From Serratia silvae (GTDB lineage: Bacteria > Pseudomonadota > Gammaproteobacteria > Enterobacterales > Enterobacteriaceae), in assembly GCF_023282985.1 (NCBI RefSeq), contig NZ_JAGQDC010000006.1:62001-126000 (forward strand): 64,000 nucleotides of DNA. The letters are read 5' to 3'. Shown piece by piece: positions 1-11,457 of the stretch. Both the position numbers and the translations under genes were made by a program. Position 1 is the stretch's first letter. Every line of letters begins with the position of its first letter. Below the pieces are notes generated by a model that worked only from the letters and a program-made list of their open reading frames with translations, searched no databases and was not told the origin of the DNA.

Positions 1-501
1 CGGCAGTTCGGCGAGCTGCTCCACCGTCAGGCTGTCGTTGCCTTCACGTTGCGCCAGCCTGGCGATTTTCAGCATCAGCAGAATAAAACCGGTAGCGGCC
101 AACAGCAGCAGCACGCCATCGAAGCGGCTCAGGGTGTTATCCATCAGCACGTAGCCGCATAACAGGATAACCCCCAGCATCAGCGGCAATTCACGCCGCA
201 ACACTTCGGAGCGAACCGACAGTGGATGGATCAGGGCCGCCATCCCCAGGATCAGTAAAATATTGGTGATGTTGGAGCCAATCACGTTGCCCACCGCCAG
301 GTTGGTCTGCCCATTGAGGGCGGCGGTGACCGACACAATCAATTCTGGCAACGAAGTGCCGATACCGACTATCGTCATGCCGATAATCAACGGGGGAACC
401 CCCAGCGAGCGGCTAATCACCGCCGCACCATAAACCAATCTATCTGCCCCATACACCAGTAAAAATAAACCAACGATCAACAGTACTATTGCGAGAAACA
501 T
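1..501 (-). CDS. yrbG: Partial YrbG, sodium/calcium exchanger family inner-membrane protein
   Basis: The ATG at 499-501 opens a 167-codon frame that runs off the left edge, so only the N-terminal half is here. The translation starts MFLAIVLLIVGLFLLVYG and is very hydrophobic. It holds GTSLPE at about residues 48-53 followed by NLAVGNVIGSN, the alpha-1 repeat of the Ca2+:cation antiporter (CaCA) family that lines the ion path. E. coli YrbG is a close match from memory, and yrbG is likewise divergent from mlaF there. Transport of Na+/Ca2+ is inferred from the family; the physiological role of YrbG is not settled. Family membership is secure. Confidence 0.88.
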   Translation of the reverse strand, partial: MFLAIVLLIVGLFLLVYGADRLVYGAAVISRSLGVPPLIIGMTIVGIGTSLPELIVSVTAALNGQTNLAVGNVIGSNITNILLILGMAALIHPLSVRSEVLRRELPLMLGVILLCGYVLMDNTLSRFDGVLLLLAATGFILLMLKIARLAQREGNDSLTVEQLAELP

Positions 502-519
502 TCAGGGTCCTATATTGGG

Positions 520-645
520 TATACCCGTCGTCTTTCAAGCTGCAGCGTTGTTATCTGCACTCGCCCACCCCAGTCACTTACAAAAGTAAGCTCCTGGTGA
601 TGAACGAGCTTGTCGCCTAGCCGCAGCTTGAAATCTATAGGGTAT
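520..645 (+). repeat. ERIC element (copy 1)
   Basis: A 126-bp imperfect palindrome between yrbG and mlaF. It starts TATACCCGTCGTC, ends CTATAGGGTAT, and has the ERIC core CACCCCAGTCACTTAC / GTAAGCTCCTGG in the middle. The same sequence recurs at five other intergenic places in this window, which supports a non-autonomous dispersed repeat. Confidence 0.92.
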
Positions 646-907
646 GATAATCCCGTTTCGTTGGTTAAACGCCGTCACCGGCCTCCACGTTGTGCAAAAC
701 AACGAATTTTCCCGGTTGAAATTCGAACAATTTTATTTTTTTGCGTTATTTCCTAATTTTGACCGTCTGGAGCCTAAAAGTAAAACCTATGGCATCATTG
801 ATAGCGAATTGGCAGTAAGCTTTGGTAAAAATAGGACGTATCGCCCCTATTTGCTTTACCATCAGGGATGATTTGGCAAAAAAACAGCCTGTACAGGATC
901 AATAAAC
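646..907. other. mlaF upstream region, no gene seen
   Basis: This stretch between ERIC copy 1 and mlaF should hold the mla promoter. A weak sigma70-like pair is visible: TTGACC at 759-764 and TAAAAC at 781-786 with 16-bp spacing. The 75-codon open frame from 644 overlaps the repeat end and has no recognisable protein features, so it is not called as a gene. Confidence 0.35.
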
Positions 908-1723
908 ATGCACCAGAAGGCAGATAATCTGGTCGAAGTGCGCGGCATGAGCTTCTCTCGCGGCGATCGGCTGATATTCGAAGACATCAACCTGACGGTT
1001 CCCCGTGGCAAAGTGACGGCCATCATGGGGCCGTCCGGCATTGGTAAAACCACGCTGTTACGCCTGATTGGTGGCCAGTTGACCCCGGACTGCGGTGAGA
1101 TCTGGTTTGATGGGGACAACATCCCGGCGCTGTCGCGCCATCAGCTGTATGAGTCACGCAAGAAGATGAGCATGCTGTTTCAGTCGGGAGCGCTGTTCAC
1201 CGATCTGACGGTATTTGAGAACGTGGCTTACCCGCTGCGTGAGCACAGCCGCCTGCCGGAGCCGATCCTGCGCAGCACGGTGTTGATGAAGCTGGAAGCC
1301 GTAGGGCTACGTGGCGCGGCAGATCTGATGCCGAACGAACTTTCTGGCGGTATGGCCCGGCGAGTTGCCCTGGCGCGTGCTATCGCGCTTGATCCGACAT
1401 TGATCATGTTCGACGAACCCTTCGTTGGTCAGGATCCGATCACCATGGGCGTGCTGGTCAAGTTGATCGATGAGCTGAATCACGCGCTCGGGATCACCTG
1501 CATCGTGGTATCCCATGATGTGCCAGAAGTATTGAGTATTGCGGATTACGCCTATATTGTGGCGGATCACCATGTGATTGCCGAAGGCTCGGCAGCGCAA
1601 TTACAGAACAATCCTGATGCGCGAGTGCGTCAGTTTCTGGATGGTATTGCCGATGGGCCGGTACCATTCCGTTACCCTGCCGGTGATTATCAGACTGAGC
1701 TTTTAGGGGAAGGGAGTAAATAA
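908..1723 (+). CDS. mlaF: MlaF, ATPase of the Mla phospholipid transporter
   Basis: ABC ATPase that powers the inner-membrane MlaFEDB complex, which moves phospholipids between the inner membrane and the periplasmic carrier MlaC to keep the outer membrane asymmetric. The 271-residue protein has a Walker [10 protein letters not shown] at residues 41-49, an ABC signature [14 protein letters not shown] near 140, and Walker B LIMFDEPF near 160. Length matches E. coli MlaF (269). It is the first gene of mlaFEDCB, with 4 nt to mlaE. The ATG at 908 gives the usual N-terminus. Confidence 0.97.
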   Translation: MHQKADNLVEVRGMSFSRGDRLIFEDINLTVPRGKVTAIMGPSGIGKTTLLRLIGGQLTPDCGEIWFDGDNIPALSRHQLYESRKKMSMLFQSGALFTDLTVFENVAYPLREHSRLPEPILRSTVLMKLEAVGLRGAADLMPNELSGGMARRVALARAIALDPTLIMFDEPFVGQDPITMGVLVKLIDELNHALGITCIVVSHDVPEVLSIADYAYIVADHHVIAEGSAAQLQNNPDARVRQFLDGIADGPVPFRYPAGDYQTELLGEGSK

Positions 1724-1727
1724 CCTC

Positions 1728-2510
1728 ATGTTTTTAAAGGCGTTAGCGTCGTTAGGGCGCCGTGGTATCAACACCAGCGCAGCCTTTGGACGCGCCGGGC
1801 TGATGCTGTTCCACGCGCTGATCGGGCGCCCGGAGCCGCGCAAACAATGGCCGCTGCTGCTCAAACAGCTACACAGCGTTGGCGTTCAGTCGCTGTTGAT
1901 CATCATGGTTTCCGGCTTGTTTATCGGCATGGTGTTGGGGCTGCAAGGTTACATCGTCCTCACCACCTACAGTGCCGAGGCGAGCCTGGGCATGATGGTG
2001 GCGTTGTCATTGCTGCGTGAGCTGGGGCCGGTCGTTACCGCTCTGTTGTTCGCTGGCCGTGCCGGTTCGGCTCTGACGGCCGAAATCGGTCTGATGAAGG
2101 CCACCGAGCAGATCTCCAGCCTGGAAATGATGGCGATCGATCCGCTGCGGCGTATTGTTGCCCCGCGTTTCTGGGCCGGTCTTATCAGTATGCCGTTGCT
2201 GACGATTATTTTCGTGGCCATCGGTATCTGGGGTGGCGCGATTGTCGGCGTAGACTGGAAGGGGATCGACAGTGGTTTCTTCTGGTCGGCCATGCAAGGG
2301 GCCGTGGAATGGCGTCAGGATTTACTTAACTGCCTGATCAAGAGCGTGGTGTTTGCCATTACCGTTAGCTGGATTGCGATCTTCAATGGTTACGATGCCG
2401 TACCGACCTCTGAAGGGATTAGTCAGGCAACGACAAGGACCGTGGTACATTCGTCACTGGCGGTGTTGGGATTGGATTTCGTGCTGACTGCACTGATGTT
2501 TGGGAATTGA
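1728..2510 (+). CDS. mlaE: MlaE, permease of the Mla phospholipid transporter
   Basis: Inner-membrane permease subunit (MlaE/YrbE family) that forms the dimeric lipid path with MlaF below and the MlaD ring above. The 260-residue sequence has a conserved amphipathic N-terminus, then several hydrophobic segments (about residues 50-80, 95-120, 145-180, 195-225 and 240-258). The family core [24 protein letters not shown] is split here around residues 90-115. It lies 4 nt after mlaF, and its stop is 4 nt before the mlaD ATG, as expected for one operon. Confidence 0.97.
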   Translation: MFLKALASLGRRGINTSAAFGRAGLMLFHALIGRPEPRKQWPLLLKQLHSVGVQSLLIIMVSGLFIGMVLGLQGYIVLTTYSAEASLGMMVALSLLRELGPVVTALLFAGRAGSALTAEIGLMKATEQISSLEMMAIDPLRRIVAPRFWAGLISMPLLTIIFVAIGIWGGAIVGVDWKGIDSGFFWSAMQGAVEWRQDLLNCLIKSVVFAITVSWIAIFNGYDAVPTSEGISQATTRTVVHSSLAVLGLDFVLTALMFGN

Positions 2511-2514
2511 TTCG

Positions 2515-3063
2515 ATGCAAACGAAGAAGAGTGAAATCTGGGTTGGGGCGTTTATGCTGATTGCGCTGTGCGCCATCATCTTCCTCTGCCTCCAGGTGGC
2601 CAATATTAAATCGATCGGTAATGAACCGACTTACCGTATCTACGCCACCTTCGATAATATCGGTGGTTTGAAAGCGCGTTCACCTGTGAAGATTGGTGGG
2701 GTGATGATTGGCCGGGTTGCGGCTATCTCCCTCGATCCTAAGACCTACACGCCACGCGTGGCGCTGGATATTCAGCAACAATACAACCAGATCCCGGATA
2801 CCAGCTCGCTGGCGATCCGCACCTCCGGCCTGCTGGGTGAACAGTATCTGGCGCTGAACGTCGGTTTTGAAGATCCCGAGATGGGCACGACTATCCTTAA
2901 GGATGGCGGGACCATTCAGGACACCAAATCAGCCATGGTGCTGGAAGACTTGATCGGCCAGTTCCTCTACAAGAGCGGTGGTCAGGATAGCCCGAATTCA
3001 CCGGATGGCTCTGTTGCAGCTCCGGCACCGGATGCCGCTGCGCATTCCGCTACAACTCACTAA
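2515..3063 (+). CDS. mlaD: MlaD, MCE-domain lipid-binding subunit
   Basis: Periplasmic MCE protein, anchored by one N-terminal helix, that forms a hexameric ring on MlaFE and exchanges phospholipid with MlaC. The start is set at the ATG at 2515 ([11 protein letters not shown]), as in E. coli; an upstream in-frame ATG at 2500 would overlap mlaE and is less likely. Residues 10-30 are a membrane anchor. The MCE domain ([20 protein letters not shown]) spans about 38-120. The tail is rich in Ala, Pro and Ser and poorly conserved. The protein has 182 residues. Confidence 0.95.
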   Translation: MQTKKSEIWVGAFMLIALCAIIFLCLQVANIKSIGNEPTYRIYATFDNIGGLKARSPVKIGGVMIGRVAAISLDPKTYTPRVALDIQQQYNQIPDTSSLAIRTSGLLGEQYLALNVGFEDPEMGTTILKDGGTIQDTKSAMVLEDLIGQFLYKSGGQDSPNSPDGSVAAPAPDAAAHSATTH

Positions 3064-3077
3064 TCGAGGAAACCTGC

Positions 3078-3707
3078 ATGTTTAAACGTTTTTTAATGGT
3101 TGCCCTGCTGGTGGTTGCACCGCTAGCTAATGCGGTCGATCAGACTAACCCATACAGCCTGATGCAAGACGCTGCGCAGAAAACCTTCACCCGCCTGAAA
3201 AGCGAGCAGCCAAAAATCAAGCAGGATCCCAACTACCTGCGCACCATCGTGCATGAAGAGCTGATGCCGTTCGTGCAGGTAAAATATGCCGGTGCGTTAG
3301 TGCTGGGCCGTTACTATAAAGACGCCACACCTGCACAGCGTGATGCCTACTTTACTGCCTTCCAGGCTTATCTGGAGCAGGCGTATGGCCAGGCGTTAGC
3401 CATGTACCAGGGCCAGACCTATCAGATCGAACCGGAACAGCCGCTAGGCAATGCCGATATCATCGCGATCCGCGTAACCATCATCGACAAAGGTGGTCGC
3501 CCGCCGGTACGTCTGGACTTCCAATGGCGCAAGAACAGCAAAACCGGCCACTGGCAGGCGTATGACATGATTGCTGAAGGCGTCAGCATGATCACCACCA
3601 AGCAGAATGAGTGGGCATCAACCCTGCGCCTCAAAGGCGTAGACGGTTTGACCCAGCAGCTGCAAGCGGCCGCCAAACAGCCGATCACCCTGGATCAGAA
3701 AAACTGA
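3078..3707 (+). CDS. mlaC: MlaC, periplasmic phospholipid carrier
   Basis: Soluble periplasmic chaperone that carries phospholipid between the outer-membrane MlaA complex and MlaFEDB. The 209-residue precursor has a Sec signal peptide ([18 protein letters not shown], cleavage near residue 20). The tol_tol_Ttg2 domain follows, with [19 protein letters not shown] near 150. GAGGAAA lies 7 nt before the ATG. Its stop overlaps the mlaB start (TGATG), which suggests translational coupling. Confidence 0.96.
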   Translation: MFKRFLMVALLVVAPLANAVDQTNPYSLMQDAAQKTFTRLKSEQPKIKQDPNYLRTIVHEELMPFVQVKYAGALVLGRYYKDATPAQRDAYFTAFQAYLEQAYGQALAMYQGQTYQIEPEQPLGNADIIAIRVTIIDKGGRPPVRLDFQWRKNSKTGHWQAYDMIAEGVSMITTKQNEWASTLRLKGVDGLTQQLQAAAKQPITLDQKN

Positions 3708-4009
3708 TGGCCGCAGCGCTGAGCTGGGTATCACAACAGCAAACGCTGGTGTTGAGCGGCGAGCTGGACCGTGAGACGTTATTGCCGCTGTGGCAGCAAC
3801 GTGAGTTGTTGTTGGCGGATAAAACCGTGATTGATGTCGCTCAGCTGCAGCGCGTGGACTCTTCTGGTCTGGCCCTGCTGCTGCATTTACGTGAGCAACG
3901 GCACCCGCAGGGAATTGAGATAAAAATTTCCGGCATCACCGAACGGTTGCAAACGCTGATCACGCTCTACAATTTGTCAGCAATAATGCCTGTTGAAACC
4001 GCTAGTTAG
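3707..4009 (+). CDS. mlaB: MlaB, STAS-domain subunit of the Mla transporter
   Basis: Cytoplasmic STAS protein that binds MlaF and is needed for assembly and activity of MlaFEDB. The start is the ATG at 3707, which shares bases with the mlaC TGA; the longer open frame upstream is out of frame inside mlaC. The 100-residue protein carries the STAS signature IDVAQLQRVDSSGLALLLHL at about 41-60, including the DSSG turn. A Rho-independent terminator follows at 4049, so this looks like the end of the mla operon. Confidence 0.94.
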   Translation: MAAALSWVSQQQTLVLSGELDRETLLPLWQQRELLLADKTVIDVAQLQRVDSSGLALLLHLREQRHPQGIEIKISGITERLQTLITLYNLSAIMPVETAS

Positions 4010-4048
4010 CCACATTTTTGGCTGTTCTACCGGGAAAAATCAGTTAAA

Positions 4049-4076
4049 GGCCCCTGTTGCTCAGGGGCTTTTTCTT
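4049..4076 (+). terminator. Terminator of mlaFEDCB
   Basis: The hairpin pairs GCCCCTG with CAGGGGC and is followed by TTTTTC. It lies 40 nt after the mlaB stop, before the ibaG start. Confidence 0.85.
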
Positions 4077-4164
4077 TGGTTTAAGAAAGCGGCGGATTCC
4101 ACTAAGATAGACGCCAAGAGGTCGCCCCGGGTGACTATGATCCTTCGATGCAGAATTGGATACT

Positions 4165-4419
4165 ATGGAAAATAGCGAAATTAAAGACGTGCTGATGAAG
4201 GCGTTGGCACTGGAAGAGGCGCATGTGACTGGCGATGGTAGCCATTTTCAGGTGATCGCCGTGGGTGAACTGTTCGCCACCATGAGCCGCGTCAAGAAAC
4301 AGCAGGCCGTCTATGCGCCGCTGATGGAATACATCGCGGACAACCGCATTCATGCTTTGTCGATCAAGGCATATACCCCAGAAGAGTGGCAGCGGGATCG
4401 CAAACTCAACGGATTTTAA
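4165..4419 (+). CDS. ibaG: IbaG, BolA-family iron-sulfur / acid-stress protein
   Basis: Small BolA-like protein (84 residues), formerly YrbA. BolA-family proteins bind monothiol glutaredoxins through a [2Fe-2S] cluster; IbaG is linked to acid stress and Fe-S trafficking. The start at 4165 ([14 protein letters not shown]) matches E. coli; an in-frame ATG 9 nt upstream is possible. The family core [17 protein letters not shown] lies at 22-38, with VKKQQAVY and the conserved C-terminal [18 protein letters not shown]. It sits 53 nt upstream of murA, the usual neighbour. Confidence 0.94.
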   Translation: MENSEIKDVLMKALALEEAHVTGDGSHFQVIAVGELFATMSRVKKQQAVYAPLMEYIADNRIHALSIKAYTPEEWQRDRKLNGF

Positions 4420-4472
4420 GGCTGTTTGCCCGGCGGGCAGGCAGCTCAGAACAGATAACAGAGAGTAGTTAA

Positions 4473-5732
<1,260 letters not shown>

Positions 5733-5762
5733 TCGACAGTTTTAGCCTGTTTGTGCGAATAG

Positions 5763-5784
5763 AGCCCGGCTTGCCGGGCTTTTT
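5763..5784 (+). terminator. Terminator between murA and degS
   Basis: AGCCCGG pairs with CCGGGCT around a 4-nt loop, followed by TTTTT. It sits between convergent murA and degS. The T-tract favours the murA direction. Confidence 0.88.
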
Positions 5785-5789
5785 GCTGC

Positions 5790-6848
5790 CTAACTATTAT
5801 CCTCCGGGAATTCACCCACCGTCATATGCAGCGTAATGCGTTGCCCATCGCGTAGCACCACTACCGGGATCTCTGTCCCAGGGCGGATCTCCGCCACCTG
5901 GTCCATCGTCTCCAATACCGAAACCGCCGGTTTGTTATCGACGTTAATGATGATGTCATTAATATGGAACGCTGCATTGGCGGCCGGGCCGTTAGGAGTA
6001 ATTTCGGTCACGATGATCCCTTGTAGGCGATCGATGCCGGTCGCTGAGGTGCGCACCGGGATAATCTCTTTTCCCTGAATACCAAAGTAGCCGCGGATCA
6101 CCCGGCCATCACGGATCAGCTTATCCATGATCTTGGTTGCCAGTTCTACCGGGATGGCAAAGCCTAGCCCCTCAGGCGTTTCGCCATCGGTGATCTTGTC
6201 ATAGGTCAGCGTATTGATGCCCAACAGCTCACCCAGGGAATTAACCAGCGCACCGCCGGAGTTACCCCGGTTGATTGAAGCATCGGTTTGCAGGAAGGTT
6301 TGTCGCCCGGTGGTGCTCAGGCTGATACGCCCGGTGGCGCTGATAATGCCCTGGGTAACGGTTTGCCCCAGGTTGTACGGGTTACCGATCGCCAGCGCCA
6401 CATCACCGATGCGTGCGGGGCGTGCGGTATTGATTGGGATCACTGGCAAGTTGCCCGGATCGATTTTAAGTACGGCAAGGTCGGTCAGACTATCGGAGCC
6501 GACCAATAACGCTTCATAGCGGCGGCCATCTTGCAGTACGGCGGTGATCTGCTGGGCGTCTTTGATCACGTGACGGTTGGTAATGATGTAGCCGCGATCG
6601 TTCATGATCACACCGGAACCCAGAGAGAGCACGTTGGTCGCGCCGCTGATGTTGCGGTTATAGATGTTGACGACGGCAGGGGCAGCCCGGCGCACGCCGG
6701 TATTAAAGCTGACCGGCGTTTGATCGCTGGTATTCTCGGATTTGCTGGCGAATATGTTATTGGCGGAACGCAATACGGGCAGGGCGGCCAGCAGTATACC
6801 GGCGACGACCAAACCAATAACAATAGAACGCAAGAGCTTAGCAAACAT
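5790..6848 (-). CDS. degS: DegS, site-1 protease of the sigma-E response
   Basis: Inner-membrane-anchored periplasmic serine protease. When its PDZ domain senses unfolded outer-membrane proteins it cuts RseA and releases sigma E. The 352 residues hold an N-terminal anchor (about 8-26). The trypsin-like domain has the triad in TNRHVI, DLAVLKI and GNSGGAL. A single PDZ domain spans about 255-345 (GYFGIQGKEI to MTVGEFPE). One PDZ domain and an uncleaved anchor separate it from DegQ and DegP. It follows degQ after 89 nt on the same strand. Confidence 0.97.
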   Translation of the reverse strand: MFAKLLRSIVIGLVVAGILLAALPVLRSANNIFASKSENTSDQTPVSFNTGVRRAAPAVVNIYNRNISGATNVLSLGSGVIMNDRGYIITNRHVIKDAQQITAVLQDGRRYEALLVGSDSLTDLAVLKIDPGNLPVIPINTARPARIGDVALAIGNPYNLGQTVTQGIISATGRISLSTTGRQTFLQTDASINRGNSGGALVNSLGELLGINTLTYDKITDGETPEGLGFAIPVELATKIMDKLIRDGRVIRGYFGIQGKEIIPVRTSATGIDRLQGIIVTEITPNGPAANAAFHINDIIINVDNKPAVSVLETMDQVAEIRPGTEIPVVVLRDGQRITLHMTVGEFPEDNS

Positions 6849-6937
6849 AGAGTTTTAGTTAGTGTTGGGGAAGATGAACGGAGGATAGCACGAGTTAACC
6901 GGGCGCAGTATGCTGGCGCGCCCGGTTTCGCAACAAA

Positions 6938-8311
6938 TTAACGCAGCAACAGATAAATGTTTTCGTCACCACGTACGATGTTCAGCGCCATTACCGCTGG
7001 CTTCGCCTCAAGGAGCTTACGTAGTGCGTTGATGTTTTCAACGCGCTGACGGTTAACACCGATAATCACGTCCCCTTTCTGCAAGCCAAACTGCGCTGCC
7101 GGGGTGCCTTTATCCACCTTGTCGATCTTCACGCCTTTATCACCGTTTGGCAGCGCACCGTTGGTGAGTGCTGCACCTTGCAGCGCAGGCGACAGCGTTT
7201 CGGCGTTGGTTGATACGCTTTCGCTGTTATCCAGGGTGACGGCAACATCCATTGGTTTGCCTTCACGCAGCAGCCCCACTTTAACGGTGGTGCCCGGTGC
7301 AGTGGTGCCCACTTTGGCACGCAGCTCGGCAAAGCTGCTGATCGGCTTGCCGTCCAGAGAGACCAGGATATCACCGGATTTGATCCCGGCTTTGGCTGCG
7401 GCAGATTTTGGCATCACTTCGCTGACAAAGGCCCCGCGTTGGGCATCCGTATTGAATGCTTTTGCCATATCGGCGGTCATTTCACTGCCTTTGATACCCA
7501 GCAGGCCGCGCTTCACTTCGCCAAACTCAATCAGCTGCTTGCTCAGGCTCTGCGCCATGTTACTTGGAATGGCGAAGCCGATGCCGATGTTGCCGCCGCC
7601 CGGTGCCAGGATCGCGGTGTTGATACCGATCAGCTCACCATTCAGGTTCACCAGCGCGCCGCCGGAGTTGCCACGGTTGATTGAAGCATCGGTCTGGATG
7701 AAGTTTTCCAACCCTTCCAGGCTCAGGCCGCTACGGCCCAGTGCGGAGATGATGCCGGAGGTTGCCGTCTGGCCAAGGCCGAACGGGTTACCGACGGCTA
7801 CGGCGAAGTCACCGACACGCAGCTTGTCGGAGTCGGCGATTTTTACCGCCGTCAGGTTTTTGACATCGCTGACCTGCAATAGGGCAATGTCAGACTGTTC
7901 GTCGCGGCCAATCAGCTTGGCGTCATATTCGCGGCCATCATTGAGCTGCACGCTGATCTTGTCGGCGTTATTGATGACGTGGTTGTTGGTGAGGATGTAG
8001 CCCTTCTGCGCATCGATAATCACACCGGAACCCAGCCCTTCAAACGGGCGAGTGCTTTCTTTCGGTGCAGGCATGTTCGGGCCAAAGAAGAATTTAAACT
8101 GCTCTGGCAGCTGTGGCTGGCGCTGTACCTGAGTGCCTTCTATACGCACGCTAACCACGGCGGGCAGCACTTTTTCCAGCATTGGCGCCAGGCTTGGCAG
8201 CGTCTGGCCCGCCACTGCGGTAGGCATGGCTGCGTTGGCTGCCGGAACGGATGCGAATGCCAGGCTAATGCTCATTGCTAATGCGCTAAGAATTAAAGAT
8301 CTTTTCTTCAT
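6938..8311 (-). CDS. degQ: DegQ, periplasmic serine endoprotease/chaperone
   Basis: HtrA-family protease for misfolded periplasmic proteins. The 457-residue precursor has a signal peptide (about 1-27, ending ANA). Its protease domain carries TNNHVI, SDIALLQV and GNSGGAL as triad motifs. Two PDZ domains follow (about 260-350 and 365-457), the second ending in ALNIVRGDENIYLLLR. The linker loop LPEQFKFFFGP is shorter than the LA loop of DegP, and gene order (degQ-degS) also favours DegQ. It may be co-transcribed with degS. Confidence 0.96.
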   Translation of the reverse strand: MKKRSLILSALAMSISLAFASVPAANAAMPTAVAGQTLPSLAPMLEKVLPAVVSVRIEGTQVQRQPQLPEQFKFFFGPNMPAPKESTRPFEGLGSGVIIDAQKGYILTNNHVINNADKISVQLNDGREYDAKLIGRDEQSDIALLQVSDVKNLTAVKIADSDKLRVGDFAVAVGNPFGLGQTATSGIISALGRSGLSLEGLENFIQTDASINRGNSGGALVNLNGELIGINTAILAPGGGNIGIGFAIPSNMAQSLSKQLIEFGEVKRGLLGIKGSEMTADMAKAFNTDAQRGAFVSEVMPKSAAAKAGIKSGDILVSLDGKPISSFAELRAKVGTTAPGTTVKVGLLREGKPMDVAVTLDNSESVSTNAETLSPALQGAALTNGALPNGDKGVKIDKVDKGTPAAQFGLQKGDVIIGVNRQRVENINALRKLLEAKPAVMALNIVRGDENIYLLLR

Positions 8312-8472
8312 TGGTTATAGCTCTCTCAAAATCTGCCAGATGAAATTTTTGACAATATTGCCATAGCGATATCATTTGTGAAGTCTAGGACAATGAATTT
8401 ACGCGAAAAGTTCACTTAATCGTCAAGAGTAAGCATAGTCACAGTGGGGAATTAGGGACGAACCAAGTGAAC

Positions 8473-8497
8473 AACCCGTGGGATTACCCCACGGGTC
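8473..8497 (-). terminator. Likely terminator after zapG
   Basis: On the minus strand, ACCCGTGGG pairs with CCCACGGGT around a 4-6 nt loop and is followed by TGTTCACTT. It lies 15 nt past the zapG stop. The T-run is weak. Confidence 0.5.
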
Positions 8498-8511
8498 AGT
8501 ATAACGGGGAA

Positions 8512-8910
8512 TTAATTATCACGTGGTGCGCCGCGCAGCAGGCCGGAGGCCCCTTCGGAATAGTCACGTGGCATTTCTACTGGAGCCTGATCGTTATCCG
8601 CTTCCGATTCGGACAGGCGGTAGCGGAACGGGTTGTCCTGCATCGGCAGATCCGGCAGCAGGTTATTGGAGCTTTTCGCCATATGTTGATACAGCTGGCG
8701 ATAGTCGCGCGCCATGTTATCCAACAGTTCGGCACTGCGGGCAAAATGGCCAACCAACTCCTGACGGTACTCTTCAAGCTCGGTTTTGCTTTTATCCAGT
8801 TCGTTTTGCAGCGCCTGCTGCTGACGTAATTTACTGTTACCAAAACGCATCGCTACCGCACCTATCACGATACCGACCACCAAACCAATCAGCGCATACT
8901 CCCAGGTCAT
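8512..8910 (-). CDS. zapG: ZapG (YhcB), inner-membrane division/envelope protein
   Basis: Small inner-membrane protein of the DUF1043 family (132 residues). It links envelope growth and cell division, and E. coli mutants have shape and division defects. An N-terminal membrane helix (YALIGLVVGIVIGAVAMRF, about 5-23) is followed by a charged coiled coil (about 25-90) with heptad-like Leu and Gln. The C-terminal tail is low-complexity. It is divergent from zapE and lies next to degQ, as in E. coli. Confidence 0.93.
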   Translation of the reverse strand: MTWEYALIGLVVGIVIGAVAMRFGNSKLRQQQALQNELDKSKTELEEYRQELVGHFARSAELLDNMARDYRQLYQHMAKSSNNLLPDLPMQDNPFRYRLSESEADNDQAPVEMPRDYSEGASGLLRGAPRDN

Positions 8911-9140
8911 GATGACTCCTATTTTGACTTCGTTGTTCCGCAGGGATTTTTCACTTAATAATATCCACTATAACCGTTAACCTTGTCCGAGTGGAATCCT
9001 GATAAGCCAATACCTGTCGTTTGCAGGGGTTTTCTTGGGGCACGACGCCGATAAATGTGTCGATCAGGGTGCGAAGCGGCTGCCATCCGCCGCGAAAATT
9101 GGATAAATAAATTCTCAGCGTTGTTAGGGATTGCGAATAC

Positions 9141-10265
9141 ATGCAGGCACAGTCACCGTTATCACGCTACCAGCAGGCGCTGGATGCGGGGGAATATCAG
9201 GCCGATGCGGTTCAGCGCCAGGCCGTTACGCAGTTGGATCAGATCTATCAGGCCTTACAGCAGCTACCGGCTCCCGCTAACGCTGGCAAGCGCCGTAACC
9301 TGTTTAGCCGCTGGTTAGGTAAGAGTGAGGAAACCACTACACAGCGGCCGGTGCAGGGGTTGTATATGTGGGGCGGCGTTGGTCGTGGCAAGACTTGGCT
9401 GATGGACCTGTTTTTCCACAGTCTGCCCGGCGAGCGCAAACTGCGGCTGCACTTTCACCGCTTTATGCTGCGGGTACATGAAGAACTGACGGAACTGCAA
9501 GGGCAGGAAAACCCGCTGGAGATCGTCGCCGACGGCTTCAAGGCGCAAACGGACGTGCTGTGTTTTGACGAGTTCTTTGTTTCCGACATCACCGATGCCA
9601 TGCTGCTGGCAACGCTGTTGCAGGCGCTGTTCGCCCGCGGTATTACGCTGGTGGCTACCTCTAACATTATTCCTGACAACCTCTACCGCAACGGGCTGCA
9701 ACGCGCGCGTTTCCTTCCTGCGATCGATTTGATCAACGAGTATTGCGACGTGATGAACGTGGATGCGGGCATCGATTATCGGTTACGTACCCTGACGCAG
9801 GCCCATCTGTATCTGACACCGCTCAATCAGCAAACGCAGGACACGATGGATCACATCTTCCTCAAGCTGGCCGGCCACGCCGGGGAAGAGGCTCCGGTGC
9901 TGCAAATCAATCACCGGCCAATGCCCACCTTGCGCGCGGTGGAAGGGGTATTGGCGATCGATTTTCACACCCTGTGTGAAGAGCCGCGTAGCCAACTCGA
10001 TTACATCGCGTTGTCACGCCTCTATCACAGCGTAATGCTGTATAATGTGCACATTATGGGGCCGCTGAAGGAAAACACCGCCCGCCGCTTCCTGGCGCTG
10101 GTGGACGAGTTTTACGAGCGCCACGTCAAACTGGTGATCGCCGCTGAAGCCTCGATGTTTGAGATCTACCAGGGCGAACAGCTGAAGTTCGAGTTTCAGC
10201 GTTGCCTGTCCCGCCTGCAGGAGATGCAGAGCGAGGAGTATCTGAAGCTGCCTCATCTGCCGTAA
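9141..10265 (+). CDS. zapE: ZapE, AFG1-like ATPase of the division apparatus
   Basis: AAA-type ATPase (AFG1/YhcM family) reported to act at the Z-ring in late constriction. The 374-residue sequence has a Walker A loop WGGVGRGKTWLMD (about residues 77-89) and a Walker B CFDEFFVSDITDA (about 139-151). It also has the sensor-like TSNIIPDNLYRNGLQR and the family C-terminus with FLALVDEFYERHVKLV. The length equals that of E. coli ZapE within one residue. The ATG at 9141 follows a weak AGGGA. Confidence 0.95.
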   Translation: MQAQSPLSRYQQALDAGEYQADAVQRQAVTQLDQIYQALQQLPAPANAGKRRNLFSRWLGKSEETTTQRPVQGLYMWGGVGRGKTWLMDLFFHSLPGERKLRLHFHRFMLRVHEELTELQGQENPLEIVADGFKAQTDVLCFDEFFVSDITDAMLLATLLQALFARGITLVATSNIIPDNLYRNGLQRARFLPAIDLINEYCDVMNVDAGIDYRLRTLTQAHLYLTPLNQQTQDTMDHIFLKLAGHAGEEAPVLQINHRPMPTLRAVEGVLAIDFHTLCEEPRSQLDYIALSRLYHSVMLYNVHIMGPLKENTARRFLALVDEFYERHVKLVIAAEASMFEIYQGEQLKFEFQRCLSRLQEMQSEEYLKLPHLP

Positions 10266-10273
10266 ACGGCGTC

Positions 10274-10297
10274 GGGCCTGGCTTTCAGGCCCAGTTT
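10274..10297 (+). terminator. Possible terminator of zapE
   Basis: GGGCCTG pairs with CAGGCCC around GCTTT, 9 nt past the zapE stop. Only AGTTTC follows, so termination may be partial. Confidence 0.4.
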
Positions 10298-10361
10298 CAT
10301 CCCCGATTATCGTCGCCAAATCGGTCCCCAGCGCTAAATCCGTTTTCCCGGTAAAAACAGG

Positions 10362-10390
10362 TCGACCTTTGTGAGCGACTTCTCTATAAT
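10362..10390 (+). promoter_or_regulatory. Promoter of rplM-rpsI
   Basis: A -35 TCGACC (10362-10367) and a perfect -10 TATAAT (10385-10390) are spaced by 17 bp. The discriminator that follows is G+C-rich (CTTGCGACCCC), which is typical of stringently controlled ribosomal promoters. Confidence 0.75.
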
Positions 10391-10409
10391 CTTGCGACCC
10401 CACGTTACA

Positions 10410-10435
10410 ACAAAGTTTTTTTCCCAAAACTTTGT
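10410..10435 (+). promoter_or_regulatory. Stem-loop in the rplM leader
   Basis: A perfect inverted repeat, ACAAAGTTTT and AAAACTTTGT, brackets TTTCCC about 20 nt after the predicted -10 box. It would lie at the very 5' end of the rplM-rpsI mRNA. The leader of this operon is a known site of L13 autoregulation in E. coli, so the hairpin is a candidate control element. No T-tract follows, so it is not an ordinary terminator. Confidence 0.5.
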
Positions 10436-10536
10436 ATAGTGCCGGCAATGGCTATTCGAAGGGGTAGGTTTGCTGGACTTGTATGGTCGTGTGAGCCTCA
10501 ACTGTTTTCGAGCGTTGGGTGAACACCTACGTGTAA

Positions 10537-10989
<453 letters not shown>

Positions 10990-11001
10990 TCGGGATTATA
11001 G

Positions 11002-11397
<396 letters not shown>

Positions 11398-11430
11398 TTT
11401 TTTCTGCTTCGGCAGGACGATTTACGCGAA

Positions 11431-11457
11431 AAACCCGCCTCTTTGGCGGGTTTTTTT
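11431..11457 (+). terminator. Terminator of rplM-rpsI
   Basis: AACCCGCC pairs with GGCGGGTT around TCTTT and runs straight into TTTTTTT. Confidence 0.93.

Noticed and set aside
644-871. 75-codon open frame upstream of mlaF
   Set aside because: It begins inside the ERIC end, has no good ribosome binding site and resembles no known protein.
5790-8311. Recent tandem duplication of an HtrA protease
   Set aside because: degQ and degS differ in PDZ number and membrane anchoring and are an old, widely conserved pair.
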